Origin: Hermodice carunculata
Taxonomy: Eukaryota; Annelida; Polychaeta; Eunicida; Amphinomidae
Assembly: GCA_964020975.1 (NCBI GenBank)
Contig: OZ026616.1
Location: forward strand, 80,386,474 to 80,450,473
Direction: 5' to 3'
DNA length: 64,000 nt
Shown here in pieces: positions 47,724-62,901 of the stretch. How positions within the stretch are numbered: position 1 is the stretch's first letter; the number at the start of each line of letters is the position of its first letter. A program made the translations under genes and the position numbers. The notes beneath the pieces are model-generated. The model did no database searches and had not been told where the DNA came from. It was given only the letters and a program-made list of their open reading frames with translations.

Positions 47724-47724
47724 A

Positions 47725-50700
47725 GAAAAAAAAGGCTTAAAAATTTACGGAATGGGGAAAAACACTAAGATCGTCTGCATTCATTGTAATAGGCTGTGAT
47801 CCATCAAAATTGAACTGCGCAGAGTGAAAATGGCCCATTCATTGCTTTGCCAAGTTGGAATCTCAGTGGGGGGGGGACTTCTTCCTCCCACGTACGAAAC
47901 TTCTCAATTTGGAAATTATTTTTAACAAAGTCATCTTTCTATGAACAATTATTAACAAACCTGTCATTAAGAATAAACGACATACAAAATAAACATAATA
48001 TTCTTGAAGCTGTTCATAAAACACAAGTTCTATCATAAAATATTTAGTACATCACTATCCCCAAATATAATTTGTTACTAACCTAAGCTGTAAGACACAT
48101 ATCATACTCTACTTTACTTTTGTGTCGTAGTGCAATGGCTAGTTCAAACTATGTGACACCGCATATTTTAACTATTGTGTACAAATGGAGTATAATATAT
48201 CATCACATTGTTACCTGTATGTTATACATTTTTACACGTGTACTGATTAATATATAGAAAGTCTTAATATAGATTTGGCTTGTGGCCTCGCAACATATAC
48301 GGTAAAGTCGCATGTATAGTAACAAAAGAACACAGCCTCATCTTATTCATTGACTATTTCGATGTGTGCCAAATTGCTATAACGCTTTTAGATTCTTATC
48401 TTTGAAAACTTACAGATTTATCAAAGTACTAATACTTTTATTCAAGTGCTAACATACACACAGTTCCATAGAACATAAGTATGGGCCAAGTCAACAGCCT
48501 TTGGCCGTCGATTTATTTGCTCGGAGTTGACCGAGTCCACATTTAGTACTGGCAGAGTCAATACATTTGATAGGTGTGCATATCACTTCTTTGTTCACAT
48601 CAAGGTATTTTATATACACGCAATTCAATGCTGTACATTGGTTTACTATACATGAGCCATGACATGTTAAATGAAATATTTACATATGGGTTGTGAAGTG
48701 GGGAGGATGGGCACAAACATGATAGGAACAGCAAATGGCGGATATGTGTGCAGGACCCAATGCATAACCAGAATGCCCTTTTCAAAGTGCACCTGATTCC
48801 TGGTACTGGTTTTACTTTCCCACAGCTTCATCACACATAGCAAGCTGACGACTGTTTTCATACTTACCGTAATTCTCCAAAGCATTATTTTCAAAGAGTC
48901 ACAGGGCACATTATTTTCTAGTACACAGTCTTGAATAATTTTTACCGGCTTCTACTAGTTTGCTGATTTGTGTGAGAAGGTTTGAAGTTGTGAAGCTCTC
49001 TCAGGAGTGATCCTGTGGCTTCTGGGTTGTCGATTTTGTAATATATCCGTTAGATTATTGTGAAAGAGGAATGTACGTGTCAAACACCTTCATTAAAGCA
49101 AATGTTGCCAGACTTTCTAGGGTAAACCAACGGCGTGGCCCAAGCGATCTATTCCAGTGCTAAGCTATGTTTGTTTACCGTGTAGGCTCACTCCAGTACC
49201 AAGAATAATAGGAAATGAACTTTTTTTCGTGGTGACTCGCAAGCCAGACATCATAAAAGGCGCACACTGCCTGATAGCGGTTCATGTTAATCAATAAATA
49301 TTGAAAGTGCAAATGGTTCATACATAATATTTATGAAACAGCAAAGTAAAAACTTGGAACAAACTCGGGAACTATTTTCCGAACTCTTGTGTTCGTCTTT
49401 TCACGTCATCTAGTGACAATATTTAGCATTTTGCAAACACCCAAAGAATGCGTAGGCGAAAGTCCATGGGTCAACCTAGATGACAATGTCTTGTTGGTGG
49501 ACAACTGAATTTAGGACAATTTTCCATTTAGTTACGGCTCACTAACTTTATCCAGGTTACAAAGTAAAACGGTTTTTCATTTTATCCACATGACTTCATC
49601 AGTACACAATATTGAAAATCCTATTATGCCATAATGGGGCCCTGGGGAGGGTAATAAAGGTATGTGTTACGGCTATCACGTCTGCTGTTCCGTTGCACTT
49701 AGTTCCACATTACATTTAAAAAATGTTGGGTGGTTATGTTTTTCTACGTATTTGTTTCCTCTTTTTTCCTTAACAATCTTGTTGTCTACGTCTATTTAAA
49801 CAGAATATTCCATAGAAAAATTATGGGACAAATACAAACCAGCATTTGCGTATGTTTCTGGTTGGGACTCAATGATTCTGTGTAAGGAAACCACATGCTG
49901 CTTCGCGGAACCTATCCTCTTAGTAAGCCTCGTATGTTCAAAATTTGAAATATAAATGGCAATAAAAAGGTATTTTTTCTAATTTCATGAGGACGTAAAT
50001 TTAGCGGAATCCGTTCACTTAATTAGGCTCGTATGTTCAAAATTTGAGATATAAATGACAATCAGAAGGTACTTTTTAAATTTCGTAAAGACGTAAACAA
50101 GCAGTGCTTAAAATACAAGCAGGCCATTTCCCCTATAATTCCATGTTTGTAACTAAATATGTTTGTTTGTTTTTTTAAATCATGGCACAAATATTTAATT
50201 CTCTCTACCACCCTTGACCAAATTGTGACTATGTTGTGTATTTCTAAATTCTAGCGATCCATAGAAGAATGCCATTTTATTTCGGAATCTTGACGTTGAA
50301 CCGATAAACATCCCAATTTATTACTTGTGACATATACCCTAATCACGTGCATAATAACGATGTATTGCCAAATTATTTACATTTTTTTTACTGTATGTCT
50401 TTGTTTTGTTTCCAGCCCCCCCCCCTCCCCGTGCCAGTTCAACAGCCAAAGGAAATGTTTCAACGATTAATATACACAGATATTCTTCACAAAGAATATC
50501 GTATTATCCATTTTCAGGCTGCTTGAACGGAAATAAAGTAACCAATACAAAATAAGAACCTGCAAATTTGGAGCAAATGGGCGTAACCCTAGGCAAGCAT
50601 GAGCTTTTCTGATGTTCAAGTGCACCAAAATTAATTTAGAAAAATAATTTACAGGTTACTGTGTAAAATTAAAAAATATTTGATACAAACTTATGACATA

Positions 50701-52747
50701 TCTTACAATATTTATGACAGAATCCTGGATTCAAATCTCAGCACTTATTCATATAATTTCATTAAACCAATAATTCAAATCCCAACCCCTGTTCACCATA
50801 TTTATGGTCAGTGTAACAGTACCAAAGGAGGAGAAAGCAGTGAGAATTCATATCCCTTTCCCAGCCTTTCCATGTTCCTTTCAACAGTGGAACAGTTTCT
50901 GAAGACTATGCTTCAAAATGTAGAACTGGCCAGAAATGTATGCATATTAGCATCACAGGCGTTGTCAATTATACGTAAAATGTTTTCAACAGAATGTTTT
51001 ATCGTTTGTAAACATTATCATTTAATATAACACAGAAAATTTCGCAGGCACGTCACCAGTAAACTGTACAATTTTTTTCTGTTCTGTCATATTTTTTTGA
51101 AATCAACACACCAAGCTCGATTTCTCTTATTGTCTTTAGATAACATACTGCTTCAGATGTGCCATAAAGGGGTGGGGGTGGGGGGCAAAAGTACTGTGCA
51201 AAGTGCATAGTATTTTCTACTCGAATTGTCGATGTTGCTGATGAGATAACCCGATAATGTGGTCACACTTTTGCAGTTTCATGTCTCTGGGGTAGACGCA
51301 ATGACAGATGGTTGCAAATAATTCTTACTTGTACCCAAGTTTACCGTACACAGGTCAAAACGGATTCAACTGAACGTACTTTCGTCAATACGTATTCGAA
51401 ACTTTAGTTAATGATTATGTTCAGCCCAATTCTTTCATTTTTATCTACGAAAATTTCAAACATTACCGAAAATTCGTGGCCACGATTCACTTTGATACCC
51501 AAACCGAATGCCTTCTGTGCGACTAACAGTCTTTCTGCGAATTGAAGCTTGTGTTGTATGACTTACCCACATTGCGTTGCGCTATCTTTTCACTATCATG
51601 GCGCCCACCATGCACCGGTTGCTAGGTTATTGTGTCGCATTTAGATCACTGCTTCAGACACAACCAGAATTGGCACGTTAAAGTTAAGATAATTGGTCAT
51701 GTTTTAGAAATACTTAAACGACCATTTTTCCTAGTAACTCAGCTAATGCACACTTGGAACTTAGCAAAATGTTACAATAACACTGAAACCAGGTAACCAC
51801 GGACCACGGCAAGAATGATCACCAAACAACCATAGCTATGTCAGTGTTCTAGCCCAAAGTTGACGCTCCAGACAGGTTGAAATAAAATGCTGGTTTTTAA
51901 TTGAATTTGCAGCAAAATGAGGCCACGTGTTGGTCAGATTTTCTATTGTTACACTGGCCTATAATTGTATAGAATGACCGTGGCCTCCCCCACCCCCCAC
52001 CCCACCCCCACCCCTAGAACGCCTGGTTGTTTATGGCACAATTTTGCCAGTCATTGCTAGCGTGCAGTAGGTGGTCATTGGCGTGAGGTCATACATTGCA
52101 AAAGCACCGGGGCATAGGAAATACAGCTTGTTGGTGTATTCAGAAATGGAGAAATCATGCCAAACGTGACGCGGGATGGTGGTCCAGACGTGAACTTTGT
52201 TTCAAACCTTTTAATGCAGGAGCTCCATGTGACGACGTCGTGATTTTAGGCCCATCAGCCACCATCTTATTAGCACAAACAATTGACTGCACAGATGAAT
52301 GCACAATATATTATTGCAAATATGGCCCTATGTGGGTCATTGAACGCATAGATGTTTCAGGTCCAATCTCTTTACCCACTCTCCCCCCACCCCCACCCCC
52401 ACACCCACCCCCACACCCCCCGCGTATACTAGCACGAAAACTTGACTGACTGAACGATACGAGCGCCTGTGGTCACTTTAGCTCGAAGACTGTACTTTGA
52501 AAGGTGCGGAGTTCCTTTAGTTTAGAGCATTATATGCAAACAATGAACACTCCCTGACAGTAATTGTAACTGGTTAATTAAGAAGGTGTTCCATCAGAAC
52601 CGGAAATAAAGCCCGGAAGGAATGGCTGTAATTAAAAGTTGACTAAAATGATTGTTGGTTTAAATCCATGTCCATATACTCATTTGTTTGTGCCTGACAC
52701 AACAGTTCCTATCTTACAAAAATAATGCTTGCGTTGCCAAAGACAAA
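47725..52747. other. Intergenic sequence, no recognised gene
   Basis: About 5 kb with only short frames and no domain. It contains a diverged tandem duplication at about 49918-50095, C-runs near 50416 and 51990 and a proline-coding C-rich stretch near 52383-52420. A frame at 50680-51030 has no recognisable features. Confidence 0.5.
49918..50097. repeat. Tandem duplication of about 109 bp
   Basis: GCCTCGTATGTTCAAAATTT (from 49925) recurs as GGCTCGTATGTTCAAAATTT (from 50024). Both are followed by GA(A/G)ATATAAATG, a GGTA block and a GACGTAAA block. Confidence 0.82.
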
Positions 52748-53900
<1,153 letters not shown>

Positions 53901-53949
53901 AAGTCCCTCACTCAATACTATATAGTCCCTGGTTGAAGCATAGTAGCTA

Positions 53950-55184
53950 GTAGCACACGGAAGAGGCATGGTTTGGTGGCTCTTCGTTCTTGTTCCCAAA
54001 ATAAAATGTGGAAATAATTTCGGGTTTTGATGGGAAAAAGATTAGTTTTCTGGTACTTCATATGGCGACCGTTTTGTTGCAATACATGTATCAAAGCACT
54101 TGGTGCAGCATATACTAGATATACAGCCTATGCTTTCATTGTAAACAACAAATTGTAAAAGAATTGAAAATACGAGGGGTGTGCAACAGTATAAACACTG
54201 AAAATGAGTCACGGACGCAGTGGCATAGGAATATGATAAAATAGGGCACAGGTTATACAGTCATTTAAGAGAAGAATTTGCAAATCATGTTAAACTATAA
54301 TTCATTTTTAACGCACAATATCTTTGTAGCTATTTGTTTGTGTCTTTGTTTTTTGTCAAAAAAGTAAATTTCGTTTTATTGCAATATGTTTGCACTCACG
54401 CTTACATTGGCAAACAGAATGTGTGGGTGTCTACATGTACAGCATGTACAACAGAAGCCCTATTTGCATGATCGCGGACACACACGTTTTTGCAAATGGT
54501 GTGTGAAAATTGCGAAGAAATACTGGAGATGCTTAAAAATATTCAGGGTATTATCTCACGCAATGTATTGCTTTCTTTACACACAAAACAGTCATTCGAA
54601 TCCCCAAAATGTGTGTCACTGCGTCCTGTGGGACACAGAAATAATGTTATGTTCACTGGTAAAATATTGACCAAAATAAAAAGTATTTTGTCAGAGGACA
54701 ACCAAATTATTTGGCACTTCTAAGGCTTCAAATGATACATCATTTTACCTTGAAAACAACGGTGCTGAGAGAGAAAGTATCTTGCAATCTCAAACAACAC
54801 AAAGAGAATTTCAATGCATAAAATAAATAGTGATTTTATTATCAGAAGTCAACACAGTAAAGATCGTGATGGGCGATAATAGAGTTTCTACGTACCGATG
54901 TTTGAAAGCTTCAAATTTTCGCTTTGATTATTCTGTGAATAAGGCTTATCATAGTTATCACAAAACCCGAAACTTTATAAGAGAAATTGATTTCAAAATC
55001 AAACATTTTAAACATAAACACTGTCAAAATTTGCATGGAATATAACCAAAAGATCTGTTGTGAACCTAATCTCATGCAACATGTCAATTGTCACACTGAT
55101 ATTGTGAATGTCTTCAACATATTAAGGATGTACCCTCTGAATAATACAGTGAAAGAACAAAGCAAATAAATAAAACTGAAAAAA

Positions 55185-55268
<84 letters not shown>

Positions 55269-55980
55269 TTATTTATTTATTTATTTATATATATCTTTAA
55301 AACAAAGAGAATAGATATGTTTGCACTTACAAATTGATAACTTGGCATTTGGAGCCCATGGTGCAAAAATATGGGACAAGTAAGTTCAGATTCAGTGTTG
55401 AGAAGTGACTTTCTTAGGGGGACAAGTAAGCTTTCTCTCCAACTTGGCCTGGGAAAAGTGGCCAAACTCTTTAATGTCAAGCCATCTTTGAAAGAAAGCA
55501 AGATCTTTCAATTCAATTTTTATAATACTTAAAAGTAATGCAAATCCTGTGGTAAGGCGTGTTCAGGACAGCCAAAGAAGTACAATATTACTATAACATT
55601 TGCCCAAGAAATATGCATCTGCAAAGTAATTCTTGTTTGTTTGCTGGGACACAAGTTTGGGCACCTAAAATTGCTCTTACGTTTTTAATGTAATTTTGGT
55701 ATATTAGCAACAATATTTTACAGAAAGATTCTACAAAATATCAGAAGATTGTACAAACAATTGTTAATAGTTGATATTGAATAAATGTAGACACATAATA
55801 TCCGCTTCCAGTAACTCATTTTTTTATCATCATATTAAATTTTCACATAATAAATTGCAATGTGATCACATTTTAGTGGGTATATAAATCATGTATATTC
55901 ACATATATGAATCATGGACATTACAAATCTTTTCAAATACTACACTCTTAAGTGCACAATTAAGTGATGATTTATTGAAA
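53950..55980. other. Intergenic sequence, no recognised gene
   Basis: Plus-strand frames at about 54440-54723 and 54830-55045 show no domain and no signs of exons. A (TA)n tract at about 55189-55263 runs into (TTTA)n to 55288. Confidence 0.5.
55189..55288. repeat. (TA)n followed by (TTTA)n microsatellite
   Basis: About 37 TA units followed by about six TTTA units. Confidence 0.96.
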
Positions 55981-57310
55981 GTGGTTCGGTTATTGAAGCA
56001 TGTTTCTGCTACATGTATTACATGGGTAAGCACATGGTGAAAGTGTTGATAAGCAACAATGTTTTGGGTATATAGGCGTAGCAGCTAGCTGAACACTCTA
56101 GCTTCAGAATCTGCACAATTATGTAACGAGCTATAGAAAGTGGTGGTGAGCACATACTGAAAGTGTTGTTAAACATGACATTTCGGGGGCACTTGTTTTC
56201 CAGCTTGAGACATGCTATAGTTGCATCTGTTAATGCTGGAAGACACTCATCTGAGAAGTGACATTGGCACCCTGCTTATATAGTCATGTGAATAACTTAA
56301 ATTCAAAATCATGTAGAGAGATGCATTTCATAACTCTTTAGTTTAAGTGATTTAGGTGCACACAGACAGATACAAATATGTAGGCCCACGTACTTAGGAG
56401 TATGAACAGCATGAATTCACTGTCAGTTTACGGAGATGTATTGCATAACACTTTCAGTGATTTAGCAGTCCAAAGAGAGATACAACAAAATATATGTCAT
56501 ATGTGACGATGACAATGCAAATAGGTCTACACGTAGCCAGAAGTTTTAATTCTATAAAATCTGCACTCCAGACTGCATATTCGAAAGATGAACAATGTAC
56601 AGACTATCTATTGAAGGTGGTGTGACCATTGAGAACACCAGTGTTGTACATATACAATTCGACGAATTTAGTGAAAAGTGCTGATACGCGTGACATGAAG
56701 GAACAATTGTTCCGCTTTCAGAAACAAAAACAAATTCATACCAATTTGAATTCGGAATTCTCTTCATACATTAAATCTTTCTATATAAACGAATATTTTG
56801 AAACCTGTTCCATCATTGATTACTTTGTTTGTAACAACTATGTGTAACTCTGCATATTAGCTGTGTGTTTTTACTTTAACAAATTTATATCTGCATTCCG
56901 TTGAAACCAGGTGTAATTTTCAGGTTGAATTAACATAGGTGTCTCTAGCTGTTGCAGATGCTTTTATCCTTACCTGGGTCATACTGACTCCATGTATATG
57001 CGGTAATTTATTGTCCTGACTTTACATGGTCAGTCATTCTGTTTGTTAAATTACCAAATTCTGTGTGTTTGTACACTTTGTCTTTAGGTCGAATATAGAT
57101 GATCTGAATCTGAATATGAATTTTTCACTTGAGTTGTTTTGTTCATGCTGCGATAAATCTACATGAGAGTAGTTGCACACAATGTGTAAATCTACTTGAC
57201 AAGAAACATAAATAAAAGGAATCTTTAATCATGTTCCTGTTTGACAGATGCACTGCAGAACACTATGAACGATTAGGTATACACAAACAGATAAAATTTA
57301 CATGTTTCAG
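55980..57310. repeat. Diverged tandem repeats of about 100-125 bp
   Basis: Recurring blocks include GCACATGGTGAAAGTGTTG (56030) and GCACATACTGAAAGTGTTG (56151), then GATTTAGGTGCACACAGACAGATAC (56349), GATTTAGCAGTCCAAAGAGAGATAC (56459) and GATTAGGTATACACAAACAGATA (57269). The spacing is irregular. No gene was seen. Confidence 0.55.
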
Positions 57311-57639
57311 GATGATGTTGCTTTGAAAAAAAAATATACACATGCAGATAGACAAGAGTGTTTAACTATATATGTTTCTTTTAATGTTATTAAAAAAAAC
57401 TATATCTGATTATTTGTCACTTTAAAGATATTTCATTTATTTAATAAACATGTACATTGATAAATGTATACATGAACAGCATTGTATTGCTATTAGCTTT
57501 TGAGTGCCACAGCCATTCACGCAGTAAGCTGAAAGCACCATATGTACTGAATCATATGCACAAAAACTGCCAGAAATCGATGGCATACAGTTGCAGTAGT
57601 CATGTTATTCATTCACGTATAGACGAATGTTTAGTTATT

Positions 57640-57775
57640 TTATACAAATACGCAAGAAGCAAGTCCTAATCTGACACATAAGCCTTGCTATCTGGACACA
57701 TTTATTTTATAAAATACGCGAGAAGCAAGTGCTGATCTGAGACACAAGCCTTGTATCTGGACACCCTTAATTTGA
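57640..57775. repeat. Tandem duplication of about 66 bp
   Basis: AAATACGCAAGAAGCAAGTC (57647) recurs as AAATACGCGAGAAGCAAGTG (57713). Both continue through ATCTGA(C/G)ACA(T/C)AAGCCTT to TATCTGGACAC. Confidence 0.88.
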
Positions 57776-57779
57776 ATGG

Positions 57780-60700
57780 GATTAACTCTATCTGTGCCCA
57801 TCACGACTTAAATTGATTTACTTAAGTGAATTTAGTCTGAATTCTCATTTGGATTCCAGATTCGTATTCTTTATAAAAAGACCTTTCATTTAAGTACCAT
57901 TATGCCTGCAGTTCCGAGGGAAAATAACCCAATGCGCGCCGAGAAAAGCTGTTGACCCAGTCCATAATTTGCCACTAAAAGAGTTAACTTCATGGTTAAT
58001 TCACTTGTTCAGAACTTTCTCAACGATATGCTTTTTGCAGCAATATCAAAACTGAAAATTTCAAAGTGACTGTATCTATGCTTGCGACTATGCCCTTTCA
58101 AGATTTTTTTGTATCATTACTTGCAATAATGCTTTATCATATTTATCAAACGTTCGCGTTTTCTTCTGTGATTTGGGAAAATACAATTGATTTTCAGCTC
58201 CTTTAATTGACTCTCACCAATGCATATGTGTTCATACAACTGGATCTTGTAACTGCCCATTTAATTTTACTCTCTTCATCAGAAGAATTACAGTGATCAA
58301 ATTTGTTCCCTTCAGGTTAAGCTATAAATAAAGAACTTCTCATCAAAGCTTTTGGTGCCTCCTAAACAATTCAAGCTCCGTGGTATATATGTTCTCCACT
58401 TGCAGGATAAATATAGAGCCAACAGAAAGCTTGCTCTGGGTGTGCCAATTGACTGCTTTGGATTTTTTTCATAGTTCTCAATGGAACAAAATGTGGGGGG
58501 GTTCGATGCAAAGCATTGACTCAAGGGTCTAAATTTGGACACTTGATCCAGTGACCTGAAGATGAGGCCTAGGTGCCAAAGTGGAATCAAGAAAAAAAAT
58601 ATGTCAATTACAAATGATGTATATTTGAATTTCAGATGACAGGTGAGTCCTGAATATCTTGTTTACAAGGAATTGGAGGACAGATGCAGATGCCAAAATC
58701 ATAATGGTTTCCCCCTTCGGGTGGACCTATAAAAATATATTTTCACTTCCTTTGACAATTTCTTTGACATATTAGTATCAATGATAGGCCTTGTCACATT
58801 TTGCCACCACTCATGGATTGTGTATATATAATGTGATACGAGGACTTTCAGTAATACTGTCCACACAGTACCGGTTCATGTGCGATAAATCCTTCTTATC
58901 ATCAGTTTCTCTTTACAGACATTACTCACCTGGCTTCTATGACCACATATACCATGCTTTAGTACCATCCATTTAATGGGTAGACCACCTGTTTTGTGTG
59001 ACTATTTGGCCAGCAGCACACTGTATTATTATGATGAATGGTACGGTGATAATAAATATACATAGTAATATGTACTTAAAGTGAGCGACTTTGCAACATT
59101 TTCCTGCAAAAGCACGATTTGCTGCTAGTCAAACTATGCACTGTATTAATAATGGTCACACCATGGATATCGCAGTGTACCATGAAGAGAGGCATTGTGG
59201 TCAGGCAATCCACCCTTAAAGGATGACTAGATTATCGGGCATAACAGACACCACATCACATTTTCCCCACGTGAAAAAATAAACACTGACCATTTGCAAA
59301 ATATAATGATTCCAATGCATTTCCAGTACCTATCAATTAAATAAATAAATGAAAAGCATAAAACTATCACTTTGAATTTCTTTATTCTCATGATCATATT
59401 GCGGCAATTCACTATGATGAATTGTTCCAGATTATACCAGCACAAAAAGCTAGGTCAAGTTCCGATATTAGTGAATTTATGTTATGCGAACTGCAACCAC
59501 ATGGAATAAGCCTTGTCTGGTGTGCAGGCTCTACTCTGCGTGATTGTGGCTTATGTAACGATTTCTCCAAAATATCTGTCATATATGATGTATACTGGGT
59601 TTGTTAGTTTTGAGGCTTGGTAAGTCCCACCTGATCTTCAAGTAACATCAACATTTTCACATTCATCATTGTACACATTAGAATAGGCCTTCAATATGAA
59701 AATTTATGTTGGTGATGATTGTGATATATAGTATATACCAGCCAGACCTCTATATAGATGATGTCATTAATGTTAAGCATCCACTCATTCTGGTGCCCCT
59801 TTCCTGGCTGACGATACTGGATAAATATACATGGTTTACAGGCCTGTTGGTAGATATAAAATCATACCATATTCAGAATAGCTGTATTCATGTGTTCCGT
59901 CATAGCATAGACTCCAGCAGAAGTAAAGTGGCAAACTACTTAACCAGATAGGAACTGTTCTTTTTCATCTGTGTTGTTAATTAGCCAACAAATAATCCTG
60001 AAAATATTTTTCACTAATACACATGACCAACCATTATTCAGGTTCAAAGGTTGTTGATGGATCATCTTCATCAACATGGTGTGCCTCTGTGGCAACGTCT
60101 ACCTCCAGTTCCTCTTTTCTCGGTGTATGAGAGCAGCATCATATACAGGGCATATGTTGAGGAGGCGGCTGTGGATCAGAAACCAAATTCATTGCCTTTT
60201 CAGAGTGGTCTCCTCAACACATCATCTTCCTCCACTATAGCCTAGAAAACTTATGCTAATTTAAGGCACAATTATCCCTTCTGAAGGCACGCGATTTCCC
60301 TGGCAGGAAACATCTGATCTATTGTGGTTGTACTGCCACAATTAAAAACGGTAATTTTTCACAAATTAATTTGTTTATTTCAGTATTGCTAAGTAACACA
60401 ATATTTTTTTACACCAAAGCAATGGCACATATGGACCCAGTAGGATGGACTTTTATAATACACTCTTAGTGTTCAGCTTTTCCTGTGTTCTTTTATTTCT
60501 TTATAGCAACCGTAGTTGTGATGCATGATTTGCACTTGTAAAAAGGCAGTGGTATTGCAGTGAAAAAAGACTTAAGGTTTTAGATCACTTAGCATGTGAG
60601 AACAGCTTCAACCTTCACACTCCCGGCGGACAGATGTCACCCTTTGCAAGTGCCTTTCTTGGAACATCGCACTCTTAAATGACTTCAAAAAACATATGGC
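57780..60700. other. Intergenic sequence, no recognised gene
   Basis: No frame here has a recognisable domain or convincing splice sites. Short frames near 59422-59607, 59706-59951 and 60051-60245 were inspected and not called. Confidence 0.5.
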
Positions 60701-60764
60701 CAGTTGTTGCTGTTATCTGCCTCTTGCGAAGTCACGTTGGAAGCACGGGTGCAGCTGAAGGGAC

Positions 60765-60935
60765 AACACCCAAGTGATGCGTGTCTGAGCCTAGTGTCCT
60801 GATGAGTTGATGCTTGAATGGCCATACAACTATCAAAAGAAAAGTGTATATATGAGTGGCGGGGCACCACCCAAGCGATGGGTGTCTGAACCTGTTGTCC
60901 TGATCAGCCAAAGTTTGACTGACCATTTAATCCTC
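60765..60935. repeat. Diverged direct duplication of about 60 bp, 108 bp apart
   Basis: CACCCAAGTGATGCGTGTCT (60767) recurs as CACCCAAGCGATGGGTGTCT (60870). Both are followed by GA(G/A)CCT, TGTCCTGAT and a GA(A/C)TG(G/A)CCAT block. Confidence 0.85.
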
Positions 60936-61700
60936 CAAACAAATTTCTCCTGGGGAGAGTGGGGTGCAGTTGGATATTTTCGTTTTGAATAACTTTACTC
61001 CTGTATAAGTGATGTACACTTTGACATTATATCATCTTGTTATAAAACAGTGCCTGGTTCCAACTTTGAAAGAAAGAAGTAATAATTATTATGAATCCTT
61101 TTTGAACCCCACACATGGGGTGCAATGGGTTTTATTGGGACTAACCCAGACCAACAGTATGATTTTCAAAAGTATATCAGAGGCGATGTTTAGATTCAAA
61201 TATCAAAGTTACATGGCTGGTGCGATAAAACACACACTTGACTATCACTTGAGGGATAAGAGCCAACTTTGTTTGGTATGCAGTTAAAGAACCATGTTGA
61301 CAGGCTTTTAACCATGACCTACTGTCCTGGGTAAATCCCTTTCATCATAGTCCTGCCTGCATGGAGCAAGGTAGAGTCTGATAATCAGGCAGGCTTGAGT
61401 AGCAATATGCATGGAAATGTCCACAACTACAATACTGGAGTCTTTATGTCTGGAGCCACGTCCTGGTTGATGTAATAAATAAGCATTACTCAAATCACCA
61501 AACCAAAAGACCCTATTGTTTACATCAACGGAGGCCTTTGTAAAATGGGTAAGCTTACAGAGCTCCTTTGAAGTATTGGAACTTGGTAAACTTCTATACA
61601 TTAGCTTCTATTGACCTACACATTATTCTATCTTGAATTATGTTGTAGTAGATGTGAAAACGAGGCTACTATGATATAACCCTTTGTTTGCTGTGATATA

Positions 61701-61900
61701 NNNNNNNNNNNNNNNNNNNNNNNNNNNNNNNNNNNNNNNNNNNNNNNNNNNNNNNNNNNNNNNNNNNNNNNNNNNNNNNNNNNNNNNNNNNNNNNNNNNN
61801 NNNNNNNNNNNNNNNNNNNNNNNNNNNNNNNNNNNNNNNNNNNNNNNNNNNNNNNNNNNNNNNNNNNNNNNNNNNNNNNNNNNNNNNNNNNNNNNNNNNN
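61701..61900. other. Assembly gap of 200 N
   Basis: Exactly 200 unknown bases. The true length is not known. Confidence 1.
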
Positions 61901-62508
61901 ACATCTGATCACAGAGGCACTTGTTTTTGTTATACTTACCCTCACTGAATTATCACCCCATATGTGGCCTGGGTTTCTATTTCACCATCATTAATAAAAT
62001 ACAAGTGTATGATATTTTAGTTCATTTAATGACGTAATTAAGGCAGATTTTCACAAAATATCTTTCATGACAAAGCAATATTGCCTTTTGAAGTTACCAT
62101 GGTTGAAAATTGATGGCACAGTAATTCAAGTACTTCAAAGCTGGAGGGGAGGTTAGCACAGTTAGACTGCGATGCTTTGGTAATGGGGATATATCCAAGG
62201 CTTAAAATGAGTACCTGGGTAGCAAATCGGATTTGCCGGATAAAACGGAGGTCAGAGAGGGTATGTAGGCAGGATGGGATTTAGAGATGTATGGGAATAT
62301 TTTGCGGCCAGGAGAGGGATGTTTGCTGGGGATAGGCTGCAGCTAAGTCAGAAGGGAGGCGATGGGCAAGGGCAGGTCTACAGTTAGTGGTTGCAGCAGC
62401 AGGAAAACTACAAACCCCGGCAACTACCAGGTCAGTTCGGAACAGGATGACGATCATAGCCAAACAGCAAGTAGTAGTAGAACAAGGAGGGAGAACAAGA
62501 ATAACAAC

Positions 62509-62833
62509 ATGTCAATAGGATATGTCAATTGTAGAGGATCCAAAGGGAATATACTAGAAATAGAAGATGTAGCTGAAAGCAAAAAGATAGATATTATAGC
62601 ACTAGTAGAGAAACATATTAGAAAAGAAGAGATAGGGATAGTGACAGGCCCCACAAGATATGATATGATAGGTAAAGGAAGAGGAAGTGGACAAAGAAGG
62701 GAGAAGGAGTAGGGTTTCTGATAAAAAAGGGATAAAGTGGCATGAAGTCTGGAAGGAGAGATTGGAAGATGACAGTGCATAAGAATATAGTCAAATAAAA
62801 GTAAAGTTGAATAATGATGCCCACCTTCTGAAC

Positions 62834-62835
<2 letters not shown>
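62509..62835 (+). mobile_element. LINE remnant: N-terminal endonuclease region
   Basis: A plus-strand frame reads [32 protein letters not shown] and [15 protein letters not shown]. It continues in other frames as VGFLIKKG and [15 protein letters not shown]. This is the start of an apurinic-like endonuclease domain of a LINE ORF2: the Asn of the N-x-RG strand and the Glu of the usual ET-H motif (here EKH) are seen. There are at least two frameshifts or stops. The similarity ends where a (TA)n tract begins at 62838, so the 3' part of the LINE is missing or displaced. Confidence 0.7.
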
Positions 62836-62837
<2 letters not shown>

Positions 62838-62865
<28 letters not shown>

Positions 62866-62901
62866 GTATATATGTATATATATATACATATATATATATA
62901 C

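Larger units (their letters stand above)
39547..47724 (+). mobile_element. Ngaro-type tyrosine-recombinase retrotransposon, broken fossil
   Basis: Split direct repeats in the order A1 - body - B1 - A2 - B2 delimit an element of about 8.2 kb, the arrangement known for Ngaro elements. In order it carries an SGNH-hydrolase frame (40070-40693), a gag-like region with a Cys/His cluster (about 42.2-42.8 kb), reverse transcriptase (about 42.9-43.7 kb), RNase H (about 43.85-45.0 kb) and tyrosine recombinase (about 45.65-46.5 kb). The hydrolase frame is open; the rest is broken in many places, roughly ten or more. Two later insertions interrupt it: a 697-bp element at 43944-44640 and the 560-bp unit at 45085-45644. 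A1 and A2 differ at roughly a tenth of positions by eye, so it is moderately old. Confidence 0.85.

Noticed and set aside
50680-51030. 116-codon frame
   Set aside because: No domain, no splice context, biased AT-rich composition; consistent with chance.
52096-52449. 117-codon frame with a proline run
   Set aside because: The proline run comes from a C-rich simple repeat and the rest shows no recognisable motif.
54386-55045. Plus-strand frames near 54.4-55.0 kb
   Set aside because: Overlapping frames with no domain or exon boundaries.
61628-61945. Frames across the N run
   Set aside because: They exist only because N codons were read through; there is no sequence information.
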